Origin: Cryptomeria japonica
Lineage: Eukaryota > Streptophyta > Pinopsida > Cupressales > Cupressaceae
Length of the DNA: 64,000 nucleotides
Direction of reading: 5' to 3'
Assembly (NCBI RefSeq): GCF_030272615.1
Contig: NC_081411.1
Coordinates: 39,421,140-39,485,139 of the forward strand
Both the position numbers and the translations under genes were made by a program. The notes beneath the pieces are model-generated. The model was not told the DNA's origin. It saw only the letters and a program-made list of their open reading frames with translations, and did no database searches. The stretch's first letter is position 1. Every line of letters begins with the position of its first letter. Below, one piece after another: positions 47,840 through 60,141 of the stretch.

Positions 47840-48185
47840 CTCCCTAACTAAGAGGGAGTGTTGATATTGAAACTGTGGCCACCCTTGTGAAGAGATATAT
47901 GGTGTCATTGAGGACCAACCCCTTGCAAAAGGGTGCCTCCCTCAAATATATAGAAGATTCAAACTCATTTTGTAATCCATTCAATTCATGTGAAGAGTAG
48001 TTTATATATTAGCTAGAGAAGATCAATCTTGTGAAGAAGGCCAATCAAATTTGTTCTTGTGAAATTTGCCTCAAGGAGTGAAGCAACATATATTGGGCCC
48101 GTATCTTGCCTTATTGCTAGACATATTTGATATATAAAGAAGACATTTTATGTTGGGTTTTTCTCCCTCGAGTAAGAGGGTTTTC
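47840..48185 (+). other. LTR-like stretch of a different retroelement within E5
   Basis: A purine tract ctaagagggag is followed by TGTTGATATTG, the layout of a polypurine tract and 3' LTR start. About 300 bp later comes the U5-type phrase gggtttttctccctcg with gggttttccc. It ends where Copia RNase H sequence begins near 48190. This suggests that E5 joined to the end of another element during its rearrangement. Confidence 0.5.
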
Positions 48186-48285
48186 CCTTGGAGATCAAAC
48201 TGCAGATATTCTGACCAAACCTCTTTCCAGAGTAAAGGTTGATCACTTCAGAAAAGGTTTAAGTATGATAGAAAGGTAATATGAT
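48186..48285 (+). pseudogene. Copia RNase H C-terminal tail in E5
   Basis: Translation gives GDQTADILTKPLSRVKVDHF and then KGLSMIE, the standard Copia pol end. It is the only clear pol sequence left in E5 and shows that E5 derives from a Copia element. Confidence 0.85.
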
Positions 48286-48559
48286 TTGTAATCTGTATTT
48301 GCATATCAATAAGATGTTTAATGTGTAAACTTCTTTGTCATGAAAGGACATTTTGGATTTTATCCCCTGGGCTCATATCTAAGAGGTGACGATCTCTCAA
48401 GATAATGAACACTTGAATGTAGACATTATAAGGTGACGATCTTATAATGTCCAAACCAGTTATCATGTTGGATTTCTGGTGTTTCATGGATGTACCATGA
48501 TTGTGTTGTGGTAAAACATTTGTATAAGGTGTTTTGTGCACATACCACAACTTGGATAA

Positions 48560-49255
48560 GATGAGAATTTAAATCCTTCTCATATTATTATCCTTAATTA
48601 TTGCGTGTTTAGGCAATACTGATATCACATGCTTAGGTGATATCCTGTCATCACAAGATTGACGTGATGGACATTTGTATCATGAGTTTAGGTGATACTT
48701 CATATCATATGATTAGGTGATATGATTTCTAAGATGATAATTTAAATCCTTGTCATATGATTATCCTTAAGTATTGCGTGTTTAGGCAATACTGATATCA
48801 CATGCTTAGGTGATATCCTGTCATCACAAGATTGATGTGATGGACATTTGTAACACATGTTTAGGTGATACTTGATATCATGTGATTAGATGATATGATT
48901 TTCTAAATTGAGAATTTAAATCTTTCTCATATGATTATCCTTAAGTATTGCGTTTAGGCAATACTGATATCACATGCTTAGGTGATATCCTTTCATCACA
49001 AGATTGACGTGATCGACATTTGTATCACGTGTTTAGGTGATACTTCATATCATGTGATTAGGTGATATGATTTATCTAAAATATGAATTTAAATCTTTCT
49101 CATATGATTATCCTTAAGTATTGTGTCTAGGCAACACTGATATCACATGCTTAGGTGATATCTTGTCATCAAAAGATTGACATGATGGACATTTGTATCA
49201 CGTGTTTAAGTGATACTTCATATCATGTGATTAGGTGATATGATTTTCTTAGAGA
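48560..49255 (+). repeat. four tandem copies of a 170-178 bp unit near the E5 3' end
   Basis: Units contain ccttaa.tattgcgt..aggcaatactgatatcac at about 48591, 48770, 48939 and 49110, plus ggtgatatcctgtcatcac and acatttgtatcac. The array lies between the pol tail and the polypurine tract. Each unit carries several near-palindromic gatatcac/gtgatatc words. Confidence 0.9.
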
Positions 49256-49342
49256 GTCAGATTGTGTAAAGTATACTAATCATCATTTGAATTGTGATGC
49301 TTGATATATTGTTGGCATTTATCTTACCTAGCTAAGAGGGAG

Positions 49343-50202
49343 TGTTAATGCATGATAGCTTCGGTAAGATAAATGATTGAATGAGAGATAAATGAAGTCT
49401 CTCATTCAATCATTTATCCTATTGATTAAACCATTAAGAAAAACTTCAATCTATTCTATTTGATGATTATTCCTCATTGATAACCATGACATATTGGTAA
49501 TCAATGATAGTTATCTAATTATCATCTATCCCAATCTATATCGGATTTGTTCTCAACAAGTGATTATTATATAACTATCGGGTGGAATAGTAATACACCG
49601 ATCAATGATAAATGAATATAACCATTAGTTAAGTGATCGGTGTCGGTTAACATAGACACCGATTCACTTCGGTTACTTTTCTATACCAAACGCCATCATT
49701 AATACCGATTGGCATATCGGTTAAACATGTTAATATGTTATGTAAGTCCCAATTAATATCAGATTGGTAAATATGTCATATGTTATGTGATCACCGATTA
49801 TTATCAGGTTGGCAAATATGTTATGTGTTATGTGATCACCCATTAATATCAGGTTGGCAAATATGTCATGTGTTATGTGATCACCCATTAATATTGGACT
49901 GACAAATATGTTTAACACTAGTTGATATTATATACCAAAAGGTGTGATCAAGTAGTGTCTTGATCGGTAATGTCCATAAGACATGACCGGTCAAGGCACT
50001 GCTTGATCCTCCCCTCTCATATATATATATATATATCATATGGCATATGAGAAAAAGGATATAGAAATCAATAAATGTTCCTCTCACCTGCCATACAAAA
50101 GAAGATAATCAGATTTATCATATAAATAGACAATACTAGATCAAGAAAATTATAACTAGAATATATCTTGCATATTGAATTGATAATTGAACATCATTTG
50201 CA
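49343..50202 (+). repeat. E5 3' LTR
   Basis: 860 bp, matching 44274-45132 and ending catttgca. It is followed by target duplication CTTGT. The last 26 bp lie inside a later 158-bp tandem duplication. Confidence 0.95.
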
Positions 50203-50487
50203 CTTGTATATTACATTCCTGCAAAACATCGTTAGTGTGCAAAGTAGAACAAATATGACGAAAAATATCATAATGCTTGGAATATTCAATATGCATCCTA
50301 CAACAACACATGGTGCATACATGATTAATGCTTGGAATTGATAATTGAACATCATTTACACTTGTATATTACATTCCTGCAAAACATCATTAGTGTGCAA
50401 AGTAGAACAAATATGACGAAAAATATCATAATGCTTGGAATTCTCAATATGCATCCTACAACAACACGTGGTGCATACATGATTAAT
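50177..50487. repeat. 158-bp tandem duplication spanning the E5 3' LTR end
   Basis: Copy 1 (50177-50334) and copy 2 (50335-50487) both begin gaattgataattgaacatc and end near catgattaat. Copy 1 contains the LTR end and target duplication; copy 2 repeats them. Confidence 0.9.
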
Positions 50488-51560
50488 CTTAATATAAAAG
50501 GGTTTTGCCATTTCAAAAATTCTTTGAGAAATTCTTATTTGAGGAAACTTTTGAAGGAATCTTTCATAAAATTTAGTTTGAGTCATATCCAAATAGTGCT
50601 TGGCATGTGGCTCACAATTTGTAGACCCAATTCTCCTTCTAACAACATCTCTTTGTTTGGGCGAAACTTGTGTTGTCATGCCAAAATGTTTCAATTAATA
50701 TTTTTAGTGCATCAACAACAACCTTGTCTTTGCATGGTAGTCTACCCGAGAATGCCCAAAGAAAACTATTGTTAGGTTCCTCTATTTTTTCCCACCTCTT
50801 TAATGCTTTACCTAATGTTGTTTTACTAATGTTTAATGACTTACTTGTTTTGCTTATCAAATGATCTTTTTTTATTTTTTTGCTCATTATGGTTGATGTA
50901 ATGACACGTCGAGTAGAATTAGAATCTTTAGTACGTAATTTTTAACCAATAGCTTGATATGCATCAAATAAATTTCTCACAATAGTTCTTTCACTATTAC
51001 TTTCAGATAATCTTAGGCCTAGAATTTTTATTGTCTCTCTAAAATTAAAATTTTTAATCATTTGAACAATTAATTGACATCTTGCGGTTTGATTTAAGTT
51101 TTTAAAATTGTTTTGCCAAATTCTTTTAACCATTCTCCTACAAGTTAGTTCATTCATTTTATTGGGCATTGACTTCAATATATTCTCATCAATGTCAATT
51201 AGATACTCTGGTTTCCTACGAATGATTCTAGGAGGTGTTAACATCGGTGCATTATGTACATTCAATTCATCAAGTAGCGAAGGTGTAATATGTTCATCAT
51301 TTAATTTATTATTCAATGCGGTATCTTCTTCAATTGCATTACGTTCAAATGGTAAATCAAATGTCTCTTCTTCAATTGCATTAGGTCCATTATATTCATT
51401 TGGTAAATCGAATTGAGATCTTGAGGATGACATACCTTCTTCTCCCATTGTTCTTATGTCATGCAATTTCTTCATACGATGCCTTTGTCTTTCCTTTTGA
51501 GCCTCTCATTGTTCCTCGCTTGTTCTTTGCCATGGTTGATATCGGTTGTCCTAAATAGAA
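50208..51560 (-). pseudogene. E6 transposase, N-terminal part
   Basis: Minus-strand frames at 50942-51475 and 50639-50887 share one phase and are separated by a TAA where Gln would fit. A frameshift leads to 50356-50694. N-terminal residues are basic (a KERQRHRMKKLHDI region near 51490). Later blocks are KRIWQNNFKNLNQTARCQLIVQ, SKSLNISKTTLGKALKRWEK (a helix-turn-helix-like segment) and PKQRDVVRRRIGS. Sequence then runs to the CTTGT duplication of E5 and resumes at 44268. It is probably DNA-binding. The exact start is uncertain. Confidence 0.6.
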
Positions 51561-51849
51561 TCATATTACATATATATGTAAACAAAAGTTCATAAATAAA
51601 CAAATAACCATAAATATTCATCTTATCACTATTTTTTGGAATCAAACTATTAAACAATCACAATACTATTGACAAAACTAATAAGAACAACAATTCAATC
51701 ATTTGAAATCATGCAAAAACAAAAAATAAACTTACTTCTATCTATAAAACAGTGATAGAAGTGCAGACAAAGTTCCAGTGGGGCATTCAATGACCTCAAA
51801 AACTTATTTTGAGGCCATTGAGTCTCTTGGGCAACTAAAACTATGTCTA

Positions 51850-52140
51850 TGAACCGCGTACGCACTACATTAATAACTGCGTATGTGCTGTTAGTCCATA
51901 AAATGTTGACAAGCCCAATGATATTCTTGTTTCCCATTCTGGACTAATAAGTAGCACGTACATGCTCCTAAGCCTAAAAAATGTTATCGCAGGGTAGCGA
52001 ATAATGGGCTCAATACCTCGTGCGCACTTACAAGTAATAAGTACTGTGTATGCCCTACTTTGCCTTAAAAAATTTATGGCAGGGCAGTGAACTAATAGTT
52101 TGAATACCCTATATGTGCTATTGGTATTAGAAAAGATGTG
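51850..52140. repeat. E6 internal cluster of GCGTACGC-like motifs
   Basis: Variants such as cgcgtacgcact, gcgtatgtgctg, gcacgtacatgctc and gtgcgcactt are spaced 40-60 bp apart. They lie upstream of the transposase 5' end (about 51.5 kb). Confidence 0.55.
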
Positions 52141-52772
<632 letters not shown>

Positions 52773-53870
52773 TAAGAGCTTGACCTAACCCTAAGAGTAC
52801 TACCTAAGTTCTAAAACATATGATGCTATTAAATTTGCAAGGTTATAATGTTGATCTTGATTGTGACTATAGGAATTACACACTTGATTTCTTTCATGGG
52901 TATGTATCGTTCCAAGCTATTTGACAAGTGATGATCGTCATATACTACCACTGCCATCCATACAACAAACTTTAATTTCTTTAAGTGATATGCATTGTGT
53001 AACAACATGGGAACTCTCACATACCCACCACTATCATTCTCTAGGACATCATCTGTGTTCCTCTCCCTCTTTCTCTTCCTACCTTTTGTTTCCTTCTGAA
53101 AAACATATTGCAGGTACTCTGACTCATCATGTTGCTTTGTTGACACTATTTTCCACATCTTCTCTGCTCATTTAAAACACATTGGAGAAGAATATTGCTG
53201 CAGGTTTCCTTGTTTGTCACAGTAATATACCTGTGGTTCAATTTCAAACCCTATTCCTCCTATTCATTATACACACACAAATCCATCAGTCATCAAGACT
53301 CCAAGTGAACAAACAATGAGGCTTCGCTAAAAATCAAGTGTAAGAGCTTGACCTAACCCTAAGAGTACTACCTAAGTTCTAAAACATATGATGCTATTAA
53401 ACTTGCAAGGTTATAAGACTGATCTCGATTGTGACTATAGGAATTACACACTTGATTTCTTTCATGGGTATGTACCGTTCCAATCTTTTTGACAAGTTAT
53501 GATCATCATATACTATCACTGCCATGCATACTACAAACTTTAATTTCTTTAGGTGATAGGCATTGTGTAACAGCATGGGAACTCTCGCATACCCACCACT
53601 ATCATTGTACAGGACATCATCTATGTTACTCTCCCTCTTTCTCTTCCTACCTATTGTTTCCTTGTGAAAACCATATTGTAGGTACTCTGACTCATCATGT
53701 TTCTTTGTTGATACTATTTTCCACATCTACTTTGCTCATTAAAAACACATTCGAGAAGAATATTGTTGCAGGTTTCCTTGTTTATCACGATAATACACCT
53801 TTGGTTCAATTTCAAACCCTATTCCTCCTATTCAATATACACACACAAATCCATCAGTCAATTTTCTTAG
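52773..53870 (-). repeat. 568-bp tandem duplication with a 109-codon frame in each copy
   Basis: Units start taagagcttgacctaaccc at 52773 and 53341. Each carries a minus-strand frame (52829-53158, 53397-53726) beginning MWKIVSTK and sharing a GYxRVPMLLHNAYHLKKLKF core. The two proteins differ at roughly 20 residues. No known domain is recognised. The stretch may be an exon of an E6 gene, or chance coding kept by recent duplication. Confidence 0.85.
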
Positions 53871-53949
53871 GAGAACATACATGATAAAAATCAAAGTGGA
53901 AGTTCAAGACAAGAAATAGATTCACTTACTTCTATAGAAGTGCGGACAC

Positions 53950-54260
53950 ATTTGTAGTGGGGTATGAAGAGAGGGAGGGAGAGAAGAAGAGAAATAGGAA
54001 TCGGGTATGGAGGAAGGGAGAAGGGGAGAGAGTGAGAGAGAGAGAGGGATGGGGTATGGAGGAAGGGATAAGGAGAGAGAGGGAGGGATGGGATATGGGG
54101 GAAGGGAGAAGGGGAGAGAGGGAGGGAGAGAGAGAGGGATGGAGTATGGAGGATGGGAGAGAGAGAGAGATAAAAAGAGAGAGGCACCTTGTATGAGTTT
54201 GAGAGGGGGAGACAATACACTTACATGTGTATATATATGTTTAATATATTATATATATAC

Positions 54261-54298
<38 letters not shown>

Positions 54299-54400
54299 AT
54301 ATATATATATGTATATATATATATGTATATATATATATTATATGTATATACACATTATATACAATATCATATTATACACATATTATATATAGAATATCAT
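53950..54400. repeat. GA-rich (53960-54185) and TA-rich (54220-54400) low-complexity tracts
   Basis: A purine-rich run on plus is followed by long (ta)n with gtata interruptions. Both lie in E6 just before its right subterminal motif cluster. Open frames are compositional. Confidence 0.9.
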
Positions 54401-54404
54401 ATTA

Positions 54405-54545
54405 TACAATAGCGCATACACGCTGCTTATAGTAAAAAGAGCGCGTACGTTTTGTTTATAGGAAAAGGAGCGTGTACGCGCTGCTTACACCATAAGTACC
54501 CTGTACGTGCTTTTTAAACCATAAGTACCTCGTACGCACTTTTGA
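54405..54545. repeat. E6 right subterminal motif cluster
   Basis: Motifs gcgcatacacgctgc, gcgcgtacgtttt, gcgtgtacgcgctgc, ctgtacgtgc and ctcgtacgcac are spaced about 30-35 bp apart. They mirror the left cluster and lie about 0.8 kb inside the right TIR. Confidence 0.68.
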
Positions 54546-55365
54546 CTGTTTAGGCTTGGAAATAGGCCTAGATGACAAAGCTATGGTTTGGAAGTTTGAT
54601 ATCCCTCCATTTCTCTCATTTTTGATGTGTTTTATTTTATCAACTTCATTTATAGACTTTGTCATTATCAGGTTTACACTTCATCAAGTGGGTATTTCTA
54701 AAATTGCCACCATATTTTCACCCATCTTTTGAGCTTTCTAACCATATAATTTTTTTTCAATTTGAACAACAATAACATTATTATTGAATTTATTTTACCA
54801 GTGTCCTCATAGTTCTCATAGACATAGGTGCACTATTGTAGTGCACTTGCTTCTTTATAATTTAAAAAAAAAATTGTATTTTCGATTTGTTTAGTGCAAC
54901 TTATGCTTCACACACAAACAAGTACCTAATTTTCAGGACGTGCTCGATTGGAAAACTCATAAAAATAAAAATACTCAACAAAAAATTACAAACAAATACA
55001 CATCTTCTAGTGCTCACTCTTAACTATCTTTCTACAAAGGATTTGTCAAAATACTAAATCTAACTGTGACTTTTTTGATGTGCACGTCAGACACTATGTT
55101 ATGTTTTTCAGAAAAAGTCAAGGTCAGTTTTTCGTGTGCGAAGGATTTGACCCCCTTAATATTATCCAATTTTGAAACAGTTTAGTAGTTTGGAAACTAG
55201 ATTTAGAGTACTACAATATTTGTTCTATTTGTTCTTTTATTATCTTCATACCTTGAGTGGATGACTTTCAAATTTTGCCTCCATGTTCAGGTACACCTGA
55301 TTTTAGAAAAAAAGTGTCCACTTATACCCCCTTTTTGACCACCATCTTTGTGTACATACCCTTAG

Positions 55366-56110
55366 GCAATATTCTAGAAATAAGGTCTTCAATCTCTTCC
55401 AATTCTCTTTCTTTCTCTTCCATCTCTCTCTTTTCTCTTTCATATCTAGAAACCCATCATTAACTCTCTCCTAGACCATACTTCTTCTTCCTGGATACAA
55501 AGACTTTGACTGCAGTCTCAGATTTTCCATGTGATTCTTCTAACTCACTCAATTCAAAAGCAGCAAGCTTACCAACCAACATGTCCCTAGTCACAATAGT
55601 CACACTTCGGATCTAATTAATAATAGCTACTTTAGGCTTGTAAGCAAGAGGAAAAGATCTCAACACTTTAGCAACAATCTCATCTTATTGAAGAGTTCCA
55701 CCAACACATCTCATACCTAGGACAAGTTCATTCACCTTAGCCATAAAGGTAGATATGTTCTCATCTTCTCCCATATTTAGCATCTCATACTTACCCTTCA
55801 AATTCTATAGCTTAGCAACTTTGACATGTTTATCTCCTTCATACAAGGTCCTTAACTTCTCCCAGATCTCATGTGCAGTCTGCAAACCCTTCAAATTAGT
55901 CATTTCTGAATTAGTTAGGGCACTCAAAAATGCTTCCTCATCTGTTATGTTATATTCAACATCCTTGATCTTAGTAGCAATAACTTCTCCATTCTTAGGA
56001 ACATTATAGGTATTCTTTGTAATCTTCCACTAATCTTCTACAAGACATTTCAAGTGAACTTATATATGGTCCTTCCATAAACTATAATTGCTTCCATCAA
56101 ATCTCAGACT
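55366..56110 (-). pseudogene. E4 gag N-terminal part
   Basis: Reading begins near 56131 with MTTYVFKKESLRFDGSNY followed by SLWKDHI, the UBN2-type gag start of Copia elements. A TAA follows where Gln fits. Later blocks include WEKLRTLYEG, NISTFMAKVNELV and KLAAFELSELEE. The frame reaches EEIEDLISRIL and is cut by E6 at TTAG (55362-55365). Confidence 0.8.
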
Positions 56111-56196
56111 CTCCTTCTTGAACACATAGGTTGTCATCCCAGATCTCCTCAAGTGCTCAAGCTTCTTCCAAAGGATCTAACTATGATACCACTTAT

Positions 56197-57528
56197 TGGC
56201 AACAACGATGAAGGAAAACTAAGAGGGGGGTGAATCAATTTTCACCGGATTAAACAATTTAAGCACAATCTCAGATCTGACCAGTGGCAATAAGAACATA
56301 AATGAACACAACAATAATAACAACACACATATTATTTTATCTTTATCAAAACATTAACAACGCACATAACACCAATATTTTGATGTGGAAAACCTAATTA
56401 ACAGAAAAACCGCGGTGGAAACAACCCATAATGAGATAATACTCTACAGTGGTATTTGTAAATATTACAATGGGGAATGAACATGCATTTGGGCACACTG
56501 ACTGTTCAAAATATAATGACCCAGAAGGGTCCAACCCTCAAGGAATGTTCACTACCTTACATTAATATTTCGAGTACAATTTGGTTAAGATGAACTAAAA
56601 GAATAGCATCTCCTAATGTCTAATGACAGTTCCAATTAAGCTCATTTTTCTGCTCTACAACATTCTTTGCTCAATACATCATATCAAAAGATAAATTCAC
56701 TTATTCCCACATACACCACTCTTAGATAATGTAGACAAAACCACAACTTCTGAATTACATGAATATAACACCCATTTATACAAATCATCAACGTTGACTA
56801 CAAGGTTGGCTCAACCCATAACACCTAATTACAAAATTACATCACATGATACATAAATAAACCATGGGACTAATACAATTCCATAGATGACATAGCATGG
56901 ACCCAAATCAAATCCTCGAACATGCCACACCACCAAGCAACACGCCATGATCATCTACAACAAGCCACACCACAAAAAATACCACATAACACGAAGAATA
57001 TCACCGAACTCATAAGATATTCTATAACACACACAATGATCAATGCAGGCCACCAAAAAAAAAAGACATGATTAGGAAACACCAACAAGAACGTTACAAC
57101 CATCCACAATAGCTGGACCAACACCACTTATTCAAATCTTCATCGATCAACATGCTAATACTCAAGAACACTTAACAACAACAATTCAGACTAGAAAGAT
57201 AACTCGCAGAGCACCAAATTACAAACTGTCTAAAATAAAGATACACATGAACATCCCAAACACTCTCCCAAATTCACAACCAAAGAATGAAGATACATAT
57301 GATCATACCAGAGATTAGCGGATCAAATACCAGACTTTGCCAACCACTAAACAAAAAAATGAAACCTCAATCTAGATCAAATGATATGATCAAGTATCTC
57401 TAGTTGATTCAACATCCCAAACATATAAACCAACTAGATCAACTCTCTACAATCATCGGAGCACCAAAGCATAGGAATATGTTGACATCAATGACAACAA
57501 CATATACTAGCAGTAGTGATATCCAATA
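56197..57528 (-). repeat. E4 5' LTR
   Basis: 1,332 bp, begins TGGCAACAACGATG, with gagggggg and tgaatca near its left end. Compared with its partner it has an extra AT-rich stretch near 56320-56350. It is flanked on the right by GTTGT. Confidence 0.9.
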
Positions 57529-58080
57529 GTTGTTGATAAGAAACAATGTAATATAAATAGTTCTATAAGAGTTTATTAAGAATTTTTAGTTTGGGCATCT
57601 ATTATAGGGTTATATGTAGAGCTCTTTATAAAATTGGTTCTATAATTCTTAAAAATTCTTGCTAGAAGTGACTAGTGAAAATCTAGTCATGATCACATAT
57701 AATGGAAGAAACTATTCCATTGAGGTTAAAGATACATTCAAGCAATATTTCGGCAATAGTGGAGGTTGAATAGGGATCCTAGACTAAGGAAAAGAAAGGT
57801 ATATTTTGAGAGGCAATTGACCACCACCAAAATGATTGATTCTCCAATAAACTTTGGAAGGATTTCATTAAAATCCATAAAAATATTTGTCCATACTCTA
57901 AGATCAGTAAACAATAATTGTACCTAGTCAAGAACATTAATAATTTTTTCTTTGTTGCATTAACAAATATCTTATGTTCTTTACAAATTATTCAATGTCA
58001 TTTTTTATACCTTAAAAAAAAAAGTCCTTTAAATGGTTCAAGGAGCTTGTAATGACTAGTTTAGAGGGGCTAGCATGACA
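57529..58080 (-). pseudogene. Ty3/gypsy integrase, relic piece 3
   Basis: Minus-strand blocks, in order, are a weak HHCC-like region (57960-58070), WTNIFMDFNEILPKFIGES and then VVVNCLSKY (first catalytic Asp region, 57800-57900), and NLNGIVSSIICDHD followed by IFTSHF and QEFL (second Asp region, 57650-57760). A last block, KILNKLL*NYLYYIV, corresponds to the DGQTE..N..LE.YLR block. This is typical of plant gypsy integrases. Stops are frequent. It runs into the E4 target duplication and continues at 34181. Confidence 0.78.
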
Positions 58081-60141
58081 TTTAGCCAATAAATTTTATT
58101 GCAAAGTTGGTTGGGAGGTCACAATAAGACAATTTTAAATCATAGTAAAATCCACAGGTGCAATGGATAATTGGAGTGATGCTCATTTGATAGGTGTTGA
58201 ATGCAGCTATCTTACCAAAATATTTTTATGAATTTATCGAACAAAGTTGATACAAGTAATAATGAAGCACTCAAAATATCTTCTCATCTCACTTTTGCTC
58301 CATAAGAAAATATATTCACACACAAATATGACATACACCTTCCTCATTATAGACAAAGACAACATATCCACATAGTCCTAAAAACACTTTATTTTTGACA
58401 CATTACATACAATATACAAGACATTCATACACCTCTACATCATATCACTTCTAGACCAACATCTCGAAGAACAACAAATTTGACACCAATATCAAAAGTC
58501 TATTAGATCACTTCTAGGAAAAACTCTAGATCACTAAGAAGTTTGACATCAATGACCAATAAACTTGTATGTGCAATAGGCTGGCTCTCAATCTAGAACA
58601 CTAGTGTCACACAAAATCATTTACATGCATGCACTACTAGCTACTTAGGAAAAACTAGTTAACTTCTAGACAAAGACTTTCAATCTTCCAAACCTGTTTA
58701 CTTGCACACATGGAGACAGGAAAAATGTTGGATTGTATATCCTATTATAATAAATAGATTATGGATGAGATCATGAAATAATAGATGAGCCAATAAAATA
58801 AAATATAAGAGTATTAGTACTAGCTATGGCTCTCCTTATGAGAGAGTGGATCTGATAAGATGTGAAAATATTTGACAAATATCTATTCTATGAGAGAAGA
58901 GGTGAGAAGAGAGTGAAAAAAGTTAGAAGAACATGTGAAAATGAGGAAAAGAAAGGATTTTTTTATTCGGAATAGCTAGGAGGATCTATTAAAAGTGTAA
59001 TTAGTCATTGTGACATGCATCATAGGAAAATGCATGAATATTGTCATTTGAATCTTAAACATTATTAGGAAATTAGTTTGTCATACTTCCAACTGACCAA
59101 ATTCTCCTAAAACTCAAACCATGGGATACTAACGCTTCATCTAAATGCTTCCTATGAGGTGAGAATCATGAGATCCTAATAATACCTTTTTCCATATATT
59201 CATGGTGTACAATGCATAATTATAAATTGATACATGGTGTAATTTGTGAAAATTTATTTTTCCCCAAATTTAGTGAGTTGGTTGCTAGACAAATAAGCTA
59301 CACTAAAGTAGTTAAAAAATATTAATTATTGAAAGTGTATTAATTACACATTTATTACCCAAACAATGATATTGAAAGGGATGTTGAGGTCAACTAGGAA
59401 GATACAAATAATGCTCCTAGTGCTTGAACGCAACATAAATCTATAGTGTCTAGAATGAAATTTAGGATCTACAAAATCCAAAAATGTGTTAGTTCCCAAA
59501 ACTAGATGAACAACCACATGGTTAGAAGAATTCTTAAGAAAATGCCATTTATTTGAAAGAAAAAATTGGTGATGGGATGAATGTATGTCTACTCATCTCT
59601 TTTCAAAGAGTGGAAGAATACGAAGGTAGGGGACATGAAGCCAATTTTGTTGTGCAAAAGGGTCACTATATACTCGAATAGTGGGACCCTTAGGGGTCAT
59701 TTCCACTATTCATGATGAGTACATTTGTTGATAATTATATGGATTTTTAGAAAAGATACCTCATAATTGAGATTTATGGCTACCATGTCTAGAGGAGGTT
59801 TGGTCCACTGAGCCACTTGACAAGGTACACAATTTTTTTTCAATTGTATCATCATTTAGTACCTATTTTATTATAGAAGAAATCATATTATGAAGGCATC
59901 TAGTTAGAAAATTGATACATAACTACCAAGGTAGCATTTTCCCTACACAATGTCATTCATGGGGGCATATTGTCATCCTTTGAACATGTTCATGTCCCAT
60001 GGGATTAAATAGATGAAAGGTTTCATAAATGTCCATGCAGATAGAAATATAAGATTTATCTTAAGAATGAGAATTTAGAAGAAAAATACTTAAAAGTGTG
60101 TTAGCCCAATCTTTAAATTGAACAAAATTTAAACTTTGGTA
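58081..60141. other. unassigned sequence, no supported gene
   Basis: AT-rich, with stops in all frames. If the gypsy relic continued here it would hold its reverse transcriptase, but no RT motif (such as YxDD) was seen. A small inverted phrase around gaatagtgggaccc and gtcatttccactattc lies near 59675-59715. Confidence 0.4.

Larger units (their letters stand above)
44274..50202 (+). mobile_element. E5: LTR retrotransposon with captured host gene fragments
   Basis: Plus-strand LTRs at 44274-45132 and 49343-50202 (about 860 bp) begin TGTTAATGCATGATAG and end in CA, with only a few percent difference by eye. The 5-bp target duplication CTTGT is at 44269-44273 and 50203-50207. The primer-binding site TGGTATCAGAGC is at 45133-45144 and the polypurine tract gctaagagggag at 49331-49342. 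Nearly all of pol is missing. The interior carries ankyrin and importin-beta pieces, short tandem repeats, a foreign LTR-like stretch, and then only the last residues of Copia RNase H. It inserted within the E6 transposase gene. Confidence 0.93.

Noticed and set aside
48560-49255. Evenly spaced repeats, considered as a CRISPR-like array
   Set aside because: Units are contiguous 170-178 bp tandem copies without distinct spacers, in a plant retrotransposon.
53891-54432. Open frames of up to 141 codons over GA- and TA-rich sequence
   Set aside because: Simple-sequence composition; alternating Tyr/Ile from TA repeats.
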